From: Geothrix sp. PMB-07 | Lineage (GTDB): Bacteria > Acidobacteriota > Holophagae > Holophagales > Holophagaceae | NCBI RefSeq assembly: GCF_030758935.1 | Contig: NZ_CP132333.1 | Location: 3,782,992-3,846,991 of the forward strand | Reading direction: 5' to 3' | Length of the DNA: 64,000 nucleotides | In this document: in pieces, positions 10,803-18,731 of the stretch | Layout of the letters: each line of letters begins with the position of its first letter | Numbering within the stretch: the stretch's first letter is position 1 | Made by a program: the position numbers and the translations under genes | Notes under the pieces: model-generated | The model's database searches: none | Told to the model about the DNA's origin: nothing | The model's input: only the letters and a program-made list of their open reading frames with translations

Positions 10803-11581
10803 CTAGCATTCATCCCAGCCGCACAAAGGGCATCTTTCTCATCGCGATTTGGATAATTAATCAACACTGCTCGGTATTTCCCTTTGAACACAAAAAGACT
10901 CCCGGCTGCCGCGCCAATGATTCCATGCCGCATAACAAGATCCTGCAGGTCAGCAAGCGATCCCGCCCCACCCAGGACGGTGAGAGGAACCGAAACCGCC
11001 TCCCGCACCTGGGCAATCAGGTCCAGATCGTATCCATTCATCTCACCATCATGGTCCACCGAGTTGAGGACGATTTCGCCGGCCCCCAGTTCCTCAACTC
11101 GCCGGGCGAAGGCGACTGGATTCAAACCTGTACGACGGGTGGCGTTGTGCGTCACGACTTCTGGCTTACGGAAAAGGCCCGTTTTCTTGACATCGATCAC
11201 CACCACCACACTCTGGTTGCCAACCCGCTTGGAGGCCTCAGAGATCAGTTCTGGCCTGTGGACCACGGCCGCACTCATGGCAACTTTTTCAACGCCCAGA
11301 CCGATGATGCGCTCAAGTTGGCTCGTGCTGTTGACGCCACCACCATAACAGAGGGGCATCCGGCACTCAGCGGCCAAGTGGGCAATGGTCTTGTAGTTCG
11401 GCTCATGTCCATTGCGAGTGGCATCAATATCCACAACCATCAACTCGTCCACTTCCTTCTCATTAAAGATCCGGACAGCGTTGATGGGATCGCCTACATA
11501 CTTATGAGCGCCGAATTGTACCGATTTCACCAAGCCGCCCTTGTGGATGAGCAGGCAGGGGATGAGCCGGGGCCGCAGCAT
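10799..11581 (-). CDS. HisF-like glycosyl-amidation protein (WbuZ type)
   Basis: A (beta/alpha)8 barrel of about 260 residues related to the cyclase subunit HisF of imidazole glycerol phosphate synthase. The N-terminus reads RPRLIPCLLIHKGGLVKSV. Histidine-pathway HisF has CLD there, and that aspartate is a catalytic residue; here it is leucine. The second aspartate (VVVVIDVKKTG) and the ammonia-gate barrel remain. This pattern is typical of WbuZ/WbpH-like proteins, which channel ammonia from HisH to an N-acetyl-sugar amidotransferase. ATG at 11581 is preferred to the TTG two codons upstream because GGAG lies eight bases before it. It overlaps the oxidoreductase start by four bases. Confidence 0.88.
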   Translation of the reverse strand: MLRPRLIPCLLIHKGGLVKSVQFGAHKYVGDPINAVRIFNEKEVDELMVVDIDATRNGHEPNYKTIAHLAAECRMPLCYGGGVNSTSQLERIIGLGVEKVAMSAAVVHRPELISEASKRVGNQSVVVVIDVKKTGLFRKPEVVTHNATRRTGLNPVAFARRVEELGAGEIVLNSVDHDGEMNGYDLDLIAQVREAVSVPLTVLGGAGSLADLQDLVMRHGIIGAAAGSLFVFKGKYRAVLINYPNRDEKDALCAAGMNAR

Positions 11582-11583
11582 CT

Positions 11584-12195
11584 TCAAATCTCCGCAAAGT
11601 TCTTGAGCAGGCCGATGCCCCAGCGATGGCTCTTTTCGGGATGGAACTGAGTTCCAAAAACGTTGGCCGATTGGACTGCGGCTGCAAAGGTGATCCCGTA
11701 ATCCGCAGTCGCGATGACATCTGATTCATTCGAAGGCGCGACATAGTACGAATGCAAAAAGTAATACCGTGGAGACTCAAGTCCTCGGAACAAAGCGTTC
11801 TCTGGTGTGGGCTGGACGTCGTTCCATCCCATGTGGGGCAGGTGGGTGCGATCCTTCAATAGCGCTGCATCAAATCGCAACACCTCTGCATCAATCCACC
11901 CCAGGCCCGGCAAATCTCCTTCATCGCTCCGGCGGGTCATCATTTGCATCCCGACACAAATTCCGAGCACGGCCTTCTTATTGTGAAGCACCTGCTCATC
12001 CAAGGCCTCTCGCATGCCCGACTCATTCAGCCGCGTCATCGCCCAATCGAAGGCTCCCACACCCGGAAGGATTATCTTATCTGCTCTGTTCAATTCTTCC
12101 GCTGTTTTCACAGCCTGAACCGCGATGCCAATGCTTCGATAGATATTCGCAAAGGCTTGGATATTACCTAACCCATAGTCCACAAGGGCAATCAC
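11584..12195 (-). CDS. hisH: HisH-like glutamine amidotransferase for sugar amidation
   Basis: A class I glutaminase of 203 residues that releases ammonia from glutamine. The catalytic triad is visible: Cys80 in GICVGMQ, His185 and Glu187 in GTQFHPEKS. The N-terminus MIALVDYGLGNIQ and PGVGAFDWAM are standard HisH features. Alone it could pass as histidine-pathway HisH. It is fixed between the HisF-like and WbpG-like genes, and no other his gene is present, so it most likely supplies nitrogen for amidino-sugar formation as HisH2 does in Pseudomonas B-band O-antigen. Its ATG overlaps the amidotransferase stop by four bases. Confidence 0.9.
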   Translation of the reverse strand: MIALVDYGLGNIQAFANIYRSIGIAVQAVKTAEELNRADKIILPGVGAFDWAMTRLNESGMREALDEQVLHNKKAVLGICVGMQMMTRRSDEGDLPGLGWIDAEVLRFDAALLKDRTHLPHMGWNDVQPTPENALFRGLESPRYYFLHSYYVAPSNESDVIATADYGITFAAAVQSANVFGTQFHPEKSHRWGIGLLKNFAEI

Positions 12196-13331
12196 CGCTT
12201 GCCCCCAAGTTCCATCCCCAGAGCATGCATCACCCGCGCTCCCAGATCATAGAGTTGACGCTGATTCTTATAGTCCTTGTAGGTTTTTTGAGGCAGAAGC
12301 ATGTACCCATTCAATTCATCAACGGAAATTCCGAGTTTGTTTGCAACAAACTCGAGCTCCTGGTGGATGGTGACCTCGTCGCAGGTCGGCTGTTCCAACT
12401 GAAGCAAGGCTTCCTGCCGCGTCATCTGATTCGTCACAATCAGACTTGAATATTGAACGCGCCTTACGTCATACCCAAAGCGCTTGGGCAGCCAATAACT
12501 CTCGTAGAACTTGGTGAACCGGGACTCAAAATGCTTCTGAGGATATGGCTGCCAGCCGAACCGGTCCATCAGCAGCTGTCGGGCGTCGTTTTTGATATAG
12601 GGCAGACAGTTGAGCGGACGGAGCACCTTGATGCCCTTCACATAAGGCAACCAGACCTTGTGCCAGAATATGGCTGTAAAAGGGAAGTGCTTCAACGGGA
12701 CGGTTCCGAACTGGCGATGAATATCTCGCAGTTGCCGTGAGTCCGATTGGTAGTACATCCATTCAATTGGATTTCTAATGCATTCCGTCGACAGATTGGC
12801 ACCAGTCAAGATGCATTTGACATGGTGTTGTCGCGCAAATTTGTACATGGTCGCAAAAAAGGCATGATCCTGGGGTGCATCGATATGCGGCACCCCCGAC
12901 TTGAAAAAGGCCAACTGAAGATCTTTCATCTCTTCCCAGTCAATGACTTCGGTAAAGAGATCGAGTCCCAGCCCATCCACCAAGCGCTCAATGTTGTTCA
13001 CGGCGATCTGGGAATTCCATCCAGCATCCACATGGAACACCAGTGGCCTCAGTCCAAGCTTTTCCTTGGCAACGTAAGTCAGGTACGAGCTATCAATGCC
13101 CCCACTCATTCCGATGATACAGTCGAAGTCCTTGCCCCTGCCTTCAGCACGGATAAGATCAACCATCCGCTCGAGTTCGTCTTCACCCCGCTTGTCGGTA
13201 TGCCAATTGGGGAGCGTGTGCTGATAGAAGGTGTTGCAATGGTCGCACACACCTTTTTCGTCAAACACGATCATGGAGTCCGTCGTGTCCATGACGCAAC
13301 TGCTGCAGATTTGATAGTTTCTATTAGCCAC
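12192..13331 (-). CDS. N-acetyl sugar amidotransferase (WbpG/PseA/WbuX family)
   Basis: ATP-dependent enzyme that converts an N-acetyl group on a nucleotide sugar to an acetamidino group, using ammonia from the HisH/HisF pair. It has an N-terminal zinc-ribbon-like part (CSSCVMDTTD and CDHC), an ATP-pyrophosphatase P-loop SGGIDSS at residues 76-82, and conserved blocks VDAGWNS and TGANLSTECIRNP. Homologues begin a few residues before the first CxxC motif, so the GTG at 13331 (379 residues) is preferred. A TTG at 13373 would add 14 residues. This is the first gene of a seven-gene operon with four-base overlaps at most junctions. Missing here are the dehydrogenase, aminotransferase and acetyltransferase that make the substrate in Pseudomonas. 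Confidence 0.9.
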   Translation of the reverse strand: MANRNYQICSSCVMDTTDSMIVFDEKGVCDHCNTFYQHTLPNWHTDKRGEDELERMVDLIRAEGRGKDFDCIIGMSGGIDSSYLTYVAKEKLGLRPLVFHVDAGWNSQIAVNNIERLVDGLGLDLFTEVIDWEEMKDLQLAFFKSGVPHIDAPQDHAFFATMYKFARQHHVKCILTGANLSTECIRNPIEWMYYQSDSRQLRDIHRQFGTVPLKHFPFTAIFWHKVWLPYVKGIKVLRPLNCLPYIKNDARQLLMDRFGWQPYPQKHFESRFTKFYESYWLPKRFGYDVRRVQYSSLIVTNQMTRQEALLQLEQPTCDEVTIHQELEFVANKLGISVDELNGYMLLPQKTYKDYKNQRQLYDLGARVMHALGMELGGKR

Positions 13332-13443
13332 AGAAGTCAGATTCTTTCTGGATTGCCCTCTTGGATTACCCAATCAACAGCAGAGGTTGAACCCAAGAGG
13401 AGAATTTGCATCGCGACCCGCCCCCGTCGAGGTAGAGGCATCT

Positions 13444-13477
13444 GGAATTGAACTTGGTTGTCAACCAAGGCAGTTCC
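13444..13477. promoter_or_regulatory. 34-bp imperfect palindrome upstream of the amidation operon
   Basis: The core CTTGGTTG-T-CAACCAAG (13453-13469) is a perfect 17-bp palindrome, flanked by weaker matching arms GGAATTG and CAGTTCC. On the minus strand the core contains TTGACA, a -35-like hexamer facing the amidotransferase gene about 115 bases away. The dyad resembles an operator overlapping a promoter. No regulator can be named. Confidence 0.45.
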
Positions 13478-13554
13478 AACGATATCAAGGAATTCCTTCC
13501 TTTCACAGCGATCTGTTCATTCGCGGGTGTGACTCAAAACCCGAAAACCAAGCC

Positions 13555-13654
13555 AGGGATTCTGTGGAAATCAAGCCTTGGAGGGGCATCCTAGTGGAGC
13601 CCGGTCAAGGAGGCAGAGATGCCAAGGAAGGGACACAGCGAAGAGCAGATCGTC
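13555..13654 (+). repeat. Truncated left end of the IS3-family element seen at 19627
   Basis: About 100 bases, including the motif CAAGGAGGCAGAGATGCCAA and the first codons MPRKGHSEEQIV, closely match the start of the element at about 19660-19753. Similarity stops abruptly after 13654, where IS5-like transposase sequence begins. The fragment is a relic left by recombination or deletion. Confidence 0.7.
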
Positions 13655-14641
13655 GGACCCGAACCAAGAGCTGGTGCGGCTGGCGGCGGTGATCCCCTGG
13701 GAGGATCTGACGAAGGAATTCGGCCGGATGTATTTGCCGAATCTAGGGCGTCCTGGGATTCCGGTTCGGCTGATGGCAGGCCTGCATCTGCTGAAGCACA
13801 CCTACGGGCTTCGGATGAGCAGGTGGTCAAGGGCTGGGTGGAGAATCCCTACTAGCAGCATTTCTGGGGCGAGGAGTTCTTCTCGGTATCCCCTGCGGGG
13901 CTACGCGAGTCAAACAGACATATCCAGCACCGCTACCTTATCCATCCCTCGCAGATGACTTGCTGGCGGGGCCGCATCGGGGAGAAGGGCGCAGAGAAGC
14001 TGCTCCAGGCCACGATCGCAGCAGGGAAGGCCACTGGCACCATCAGAGGGAAGAGCTTCGAGAAGGTCATCGTGGACACGGCGGTGCAGCCGAAGGTGGT
14101 ACAGCACCCGACGGATGCGAGGCTGTATCGGATGGTTTACGGGGCCATGCTGAGGATCGCGGAAGCCGAGGGCATCAGGCTGCGGCAGAGTCACCGGAAG
14201 CTCATGGAGCGGGGTTTCCGGAAACACGGAGGACATGCGAAGGCCCGACAGTTTAAGCGGGCGCTGAAGGTGCTCCGCAGTTTGAAGACCATGGTCGGCT
14301 GGGTGCAGCGGGATGTGGAGCGGAAGCTCACGGACGAGGGGTATGCGCGGCACCGGAGGGCGCTGATCCTCTCGGAGTTCGCCCTGACCCAGAGCCGGAA
14401 GACGAAGGGCAAGGTTTACAGCCTGCACAGGCCCGAGGTGGAGCGGATCACGGGCCAAGTCTCGGCCATGACTTTCGTCGACAAAGGGTATCAGGGGCAC
14501 GGCGCGGATCCGACCAGGAGCAGCCAGGTGCTCATCAGTGGCGCGCGCAAGCTCAGCAAGCTGCTCAAACGGGACCTGGCCTGTCCCCTCCAAATAGAGC
14601 CAAGCTAAATGTTAAGGTCCACTCCAAAGGAGTCGGATCCA

Positions 14642-14908
14642 ATGAGGACAAGCAAGTTCACCGAGGAGCAGATCGTGGGGCTTCTCAGAGAGGCGGAGAA
14701 GGGGGAGCAGACGGTCGATGCCCTCTGCCGGGCCCGTGGGATCACGGCGCAGACCTTCTATCGATGGCGAAAGAAGTATGGCGGAGTCGAGGTTTCCGAT
14801 GTCCGGCACATGCGGCAGCTTGAGAAGGAGAACGCCCAGCTCAAGCGCCTTCTGGCAGAACGGGAGCTGGATATCGCAGCCCTGAAAACGGTTCTCCGAA
14901 AAAAATGA
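14642..14908 (+). CDS. IS3-family orfA (helix-turn-helix protein), copy 1
   Basis: An 88-residue protein (MRTSKFTEEQIVGLLREAEK) with a helix-turn-helix (ALCRARGITAQTFYRWRKKYGG) and a leucine-zipper-like coiled coil (RQLEKENAQLKRLLAERELD). OrfA binds the IS ends and limits transposition. ATG at 14642 follows AGGAG by about nine bases. It ends at a run of seven A residues, where a -1 ribosomal frameshift would fuse it to orfB. Confidence 0.9.
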   Translation: MRTSKFTEEQIVGLLREAEKGEQTVDALCRARGITAQTFYRWRKKYGGVEVSDVRHMRQLEKENAQLKRLLAERELDIAALKTVLRKK

Positions 14909-15954
14909 GTGGCGCGTCGCAGCGAAAGGAGGGGGCGGCATACCTGACGGCCACCGGCTTCTCCCAGCGGCGCGCTGCCCGGGCCATGGGCCTGAGCCGT
15001 TCCTATGTCCGGTATTCACGCCGGGTGAAACTGGATGGGCTGGACGAGCGGATCGTCCAGCTTGCCCATGCCAACCCCCGCTATGGCCACCGGCGCGTCT
15101 GGGCCCTCCTGAGGCGGCTCCAGCTCCGGGTGAACCTGAAACGGGTCCACCGGGTTTTCAAAGCCCATGGCCTCCAGGTCCGGCGGCGTCCCAAAAAGCA
15201 CCTCCGGACCGGCCAGCATGTGCCGATGAAATCCGGGTATCCCAACCAGGTCTGGTCCTACGACTTCGTCCACGACAGCTGCCTGAACGGCGAGGTCGTG
15301 AAGTGCCTGACGCTCACCGACGAGTTTACGAAGGAGGCGTTGGTCATCGAAGTGGCCTCCTCCTTCAAGGCCGAGGAGGTCATGCAGGTCCTCAAACGCT
15401 TGTTCCAGACCCGGGGATGGCCCGCATTCCTGCGCAGTGACAACGGCCCCGAGTTCATCGCCCATGACCTCCAGGTCTGGCTGATGGCCACCGGTGCCCA
15501 GACCTTCTACATCCCCCCGGGCTCGCCCTGGGCCAACGGCGTGGCCGAGAGCTTCAACAGCAAGTTCCGGGACGAATGCCTGAACATGGAGGCCTTCTCC
15601 AGCCTGGCTGAGGCCAAGGTCATCGTCGAAGCCTGGCGCCGTCGCTACAACGAGGAGCGCCCGCACAGCAGCCTGGGCTACCTCACCCCAACCGAGTTCC
15701 GCTGCACCATTGAACTGGCTCAGCTCGGTCTCCCTGCGACGGGGGCTCTGCCCCCGGACCCCCGGGATTTATCGCTTTGGGCACCCCCGGTGGAGGCCAA
15801 CGCCCTGACAGAAAAGGCCAGGGCGTTTCCCCTGGCCAACACCGTCCGGTGCATCTCCGAAGCGCTCAAGTCGCTTCCCAGCGTTGCTCTACCCTCTCCG
15901 GAGATGGAAGCCAAGCTACCATCTCCTGGAAGCTCCTGGCCAACCGGCCATTAG
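14905..15954 (+). CDS. IS3-family orfB transposase (DDE integrase), copy 1
   Basis: A 349-residue catalytic half with an HTH_21-like N-terminal region (ANPRYGHRRVWALLRRLQL) and an rve integrase core. The DDE residues are visible in WSYDFVHD, LRSDNGPEF and GVAESFNSKFRDECL. Its ATG lies four bases inside orfA at the A7 slippery run, so the active transposase is probably the OrfAB fusion. The C-terminal 80 residues after PTEFRC are Pro/Ala-rich and poorly conserved in the family. The frame is intact, so the element may be mobile. Confidence 0.9.
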   Translation: MSGASQRKEGAAYLTATGFSQRRAARAMGLSRSYVRYSRRVKLDGLDERIVQLAHANPRYGHRRVWALLRRLQLRVNLKRVHRVFKAHGLQVRRRPKKHLRTGQHVPMKSGYPNQVWSYDFVHDSCLNGEVVKCLTLTDEFTKEALVIEVASSFKAEEVMQVLKRLFQTRGWPAFLRSDNGPEFIAHDLQVWLMATGAQTFYIPPGSPWANGVAESFNSKFRDECLNMEAFSSLAEAKVIVEAWRRRYNEERPHSSLGYLTPTEFRCTIELAQLGLPATGALPPDPRDLSLWAPPVEANALTEKARAFPLANTVRCISEALKSLPSVALPSPEMEAKLPSPGSSWPTGH

Positions 15955-16308
15955 CTCTCTCTTTTTCAACCCGACCTTCACATTTAGCCCGGACCTAAAT
16001 CTGGGAACCGGCCAGACCTGCGGCGCAGGGCCGCCATCGAACCGGAGCTGGGCCACATGAAGAGCGACGGGCTTCTCGGGCGGAACTTCTTCAAAGGAGT
16101 GGCCAGAGATATGCAGAACGTCATCCTCGGCGGTGCCGGGCACAACATCCGAAAGATCTTGGTCCACCTCAGGGCCCTTCTGCGTCTGCTTACAGGCGAG
16201 ACGAGAAAGGTCGTCAGAGCCCTGATCGCCGTCCTCAAACCTCACGCTGGTCCCAGGGCCCTCCCTAGTATCCGCCTGATCCGCCTGGATGGGTTTTTCA
16301 GGGCCGAC

Positions 16309-17142
16309 TTATTCAGGCCCAGTGAATGTTTTATACTTAAGGGTCAGCTTGTACGAGTCGCGGCTTAACTCCCATATCCTTCTGCCGGGAAGGGAGCCTA
16401 CCGAAGCATGCCAATGGTGGAGAATCTTGATGGATGGCGTATAGAAAACCCTATACCCCTTTGACTCCAATTGAAGGCTGAAGAAATATTCCTCGTGCAT
16501 CAGGAAGGTTGGAGCCCAGGGCTCCCGAAAGTGTCGAAAGAATACTGGACCCAGAAGGTAACAAGCTCCGAACCCCTGATCCACGAGACCAGGGGTCAAG
16601 TGATGATCACTATCCTTCATGCGAGTGAACCCGCGAGTCCATTTGGCTGCGGTTCGGATGGCCACCCCTAGATAATAATTGGAATAATACAGGGACCATG
16701 CGAACCGACGAAATCGGCTGACAGGATGGAGCACATGCGGATTCTGGTGAACACCATCAAGAGTGACAATATCGGGTGATAAGACTGGATGCTCTGTCAA
16801 TAGCGGACGGCAAGATTCAAGCTGTTCCATTATCGTAATTGGGAATTCAAGATCATTATTACCAATGAAAATGGTATCAAGTAGTGGATTCTGTTCCCGA
16901 ATTACTCGGAGGCCAATGTTCAGTCCCGAAAAATAGCCAACATTGGTCTCATTAAAAATGACTCGGATAGACGGAAATTCATCCGAAAGCATCTTGATAA
17001 TTGCCTTTTCCTCTTCTCGGGAAGCATTGTCCACAATGCAGATGCGAAATCTACTCCAATCCGCAGAGCGAGCCAGGGAATTTATCGCCTCAACGGTGTA
17101 CCTGGAGTTATTAAAATTTGTAAAAACAAAACCCAGCAACAT
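16309..17142 (-). CDS. Glycosyltransferase family 2
   Basis: A 277-residue GT-A enzyme starting MLLGFVFTNFNNSRYTVEAI. It has the nucleotide-binding block RICIVDNASREEE, a metal-site segment FIGNNDLEF, and a later acceptor block (GFGACYLLGPVFFRHF, LMHEEYFFSLQLESKGYRV). These are typical of O-antigen glycosyltransferases. ATG at 17142 is chosen; a GTG four codons upstream also has a GAGG site. The stop lies only a few bases from the right edge of the IS5-like relic, so the last residues (TGPE) may be IS-derived. Base composition is lower in GC than the flanking operons. The sugar donor is unknown. Confidence 0.85.
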   Translation of the reverse strand: MLLGFVFTNFNNSRYTVEAINSLARSADWSRFRICIVDNASREEEKAIIKMLSDEFPSIRVIFNETNVGYFSGLNIGLRVIREQNPLLDTIFIGNNDLEFPITIMEQLESCRPLLTEHPVLSPDIVTLDGVHQNPHVLHPVSRFRRFAWSLYYSNYYLGVAIRTAAKWTRGFTRMKDSDHHLTPGLVDQGFGACYLLGPVFFRHFREPWAPTFLMHEEYFFSLQLESKGYRVFYTPSIKILHHWHASVGSLPGRRIWELSRDSYKLTLKYKTFTGPE

Positions 17143-17514
17143 CCGTGCCCCCACTCTGGTATTTCCTCACATCGTCTAACCAATCTGCGATGCTGAAACG
17201 CTGATCGGAACGCATGCTTTGTGAGGCTATCATATTCAGTTATGTTTTTCGTCCAAAAACTCAGTGGTCACCAGAACTCGACAAGAGGACTCCCGTGGAG
17301 ATGGCATGTCACCGTGATAGCTCTCAGCTTCTTTTACCCTGCACCAGAAGAACCCAAGATTCGGCCTAGAAAGCTGACCAGATTGGGTTTTAATTCGAAT
17401 TATTATTCTATACAACACCGGTGTATTTCCCTCTTGCAAGTCCAACCCTAGATAGGCAGGAAACCAAGAGGTCGATCCGGCTACTATCAATCAGGCAATC
17501 CAATTGGCGGGGAC
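17143..17514. other. Divergent low-GC intergenic region, no gene seen
   Basis: This stretch separates a minus-strand glycosyltransferase from the plus-strand methyltransferase, so it should carry promoters for both. An AT-rich segment at about 17380-17425 is the likeliest promoter site. No open frame here has convincing coding character. Confidence 0.5.
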
Positions 17515-18402
17515 ATGTTAAGCAAAATCAAAAAAGTCATCTCACTACTGAAGACTGATGGGGTGGGCGAGGTTCTTGGCGCCGTCTCAGCGCACCTCAT
17601 TCCACGTCGGCCACTTGCCAGCTTTCAGCAGTGCAGGCCATACGTAGAAGAAAAAGTAGGGATTGAAATTGGTGGGCCAACTCACCTTTTCCGAAAATGG
17701 AGCAGTCTCCCTATTTATTCAATCGCCTCAAGAGTCGACAATTGTAATTTCTCTGATCAAACAGTATGGGTAGATAGCATAAAAGAGGGAGCCTCGTTCC
17801 GATTTGATGATCAACGGGAACCCGGATACCAGTATGTTGTAGATGCTTCAAATTTGGAGCAATTCACGACTGAGACATATGACTTTCTTTTGTCGTCCCA
17901 TGCATTGGAGCACATAGCCAACCCTATTAAAGCTCTATCCGAGTGGATACGGGTTCTAAAACAGGAAGGTCTTCTAGTTCTTCTCCTTCCTCACAAGGAT
18001 GGTACCTTTGATCATCGAAGACCCCTCACCACTCTCGACCACCTAGTAAGAGATTATGAGATGCAGGTAACTGAAGGAGATTTGACCCATCTTGATGAAA
18101 TCCTAGCTTTGCATGATTTAAAAATGGACCGAAAGGCTGGAAGCGTTGATGCCTTCAAAGAACGAAGCCTTAAGAATAAAGAAAATCGCTGTCTGCACCA
18201 CCATGTGTTTGATACCCGTCTGGTCATCAAATTAGTCCATCACATTGGCCTGCAAATATTGGCTGTAGAAAGCTTTAAACCCAATAATATCCTTGTCATT
18301 GCATATAAACCACGAACAGGAGATATTCCAAATAATGATTTGTTCCTTTCAGAAGTAGCACCTCCAAGATGGAAAAGCCCTTTCCCTTCAGACTTTTTGT
18401 AA
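17515..18402 (+). CDS. SAM-dependent methyltransferase, type 11
   Basis: A 295-residue protein with a class I methyltransferase core. The N-terminal part has VEEKVGIEIGGPTHLFRKW, a loose glycine motif I. The middle has YDFLLSSHALEHIANPIKALSEWIRVLKQEGLLVLLLP, which is the classic S-x-x-x-L-E-H-I and L-x-x-G-G/L-x-L pattern of Methyltransf_11. A His-rich segment (CLHHHVF) precedes the C-terminus. It starts with ATG at 17515 after GGGG/GGCGGGG and lies on the strand opposite to the surrounding operons. In O-antigen loci such enzymes methylate sugars or cap chains. The substrate is unknown. Confidence 0.8.
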   Translation: MLSKIKKVISLLKTDGVGEVLGAVSAHLIPRRPLASFQQCRPYVEEKVGIEIGGPTHLFRKWSSLPIYSIASRVDNCNFSDQTVWVDSIKEGASFRFDDQREPGYQYVVDASNLEQFTTETYDFLLSSHALEHIANPIKALSEWIRVLKQEGLLVLLLPHKDGTFDHRRPLTTLDHLVRDYEMQVTEGDLTHLDEILALHDLKMDRKAGSVDAFKERSLKNKENRCLHHHVFDTRLVIKLVHHIGLQILAVESFKPNNILVIAYKPRTGDIPNNDLFLSEVAPPRWKSPFPSDFL

Positions 18403-18731
18403 TTCTCAGGTCGCCACAATCCCTCCAGATCATCAATGGTCCCCGAAATATATGGAAATTTATCTGCTTGACTTAAATATAAGTTGCTTTAACAACCATT
18501 TCACATAATACAATCCTTAGTATCAATGCGTCTACTAAATCACTTAATATGTGTCGTCGGCCTAATTTCCTCTCCTATACGTTTTTAATTCATGCGTAGG
18601 AATTATTCAACCCTACACATATACTCTTTTGTATAGAAAATCTTACTCACCTGAATCGGTCAATCAAATGAAGCATTCATCAAAAAGACCAAATGCCTAC
18701 GTAAGCACGTGAAAGGGGAGTCGATCATTAT
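18403..18731. other. AT-rich intergenic region, no gene seen
   Basis: About 330 bases of unusually AT-rich DNA between the methyltransferase and the next glycosyltransferase. No start codon with a ribosome site and no structured RNA stood out. It may hold a promoter for the glycosyltransferase. Confidence 0.5.

Larger units (their letters stand above)
14577..16014 (+). mobile_element. IS3-family element, copy 1 (IS407-like group), 1438 bp
   Basis: Ends were set by comparison with the second copy and by the target duplication. The left end reads TGGCCTGTCCCC and the right end, read inward, TGGCCGGTTCCC, giving imperfect terminal inverted repeats. GACC at 14573-14576 and 16015-16018 is a 4-bp target duplication. 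Deleting the element plus one GACC restores the IS5-like reading frame exactly. It carries overlapping orfA and orfB. A 4-bp duplication and the orfA type fit the IS407 group of IS3. Confidence 0.92.
13655..16305 (+). pseudogene. Decayed IS5-like transposase, interrupted by an inserted IS
   Basis: The coding sequence reads DPNQELVRLAAVIPWEDLTK, then a GRPGIPVRLMAGLHLLKHTYGL block typical of the N-terminal domain of IS5/IS1182-like transposases. A one-base deletion near 13811 shifts the frame, and an in-frame TAG follows at 13853-13855. The frame reopens at 13955 (GRIGEKGAEKLLQ, VIVDTAVQPKVVQHPTDARL) up to 14576. There a 1438-bp IS interrupts it. After the IS the protein resumes exactly (RRRAAIEPELGHMKSDGLLGRNFFKG, then AGHNIRKIL). 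At least three lesions make it inactive. Its natural left end has been replaced by the fragment at 13555. The right end is near 16305 but not proved. Confidence 0.82.

Noticed and set aside
10799-12195. hisF and hisH as part of histidine biosynthesis
   Set aside because: The HisF-like protein lacks the first catalytic aspartate, no other his gene is present, and both overlap a WbpG-type amidotransferase and sugar genes.
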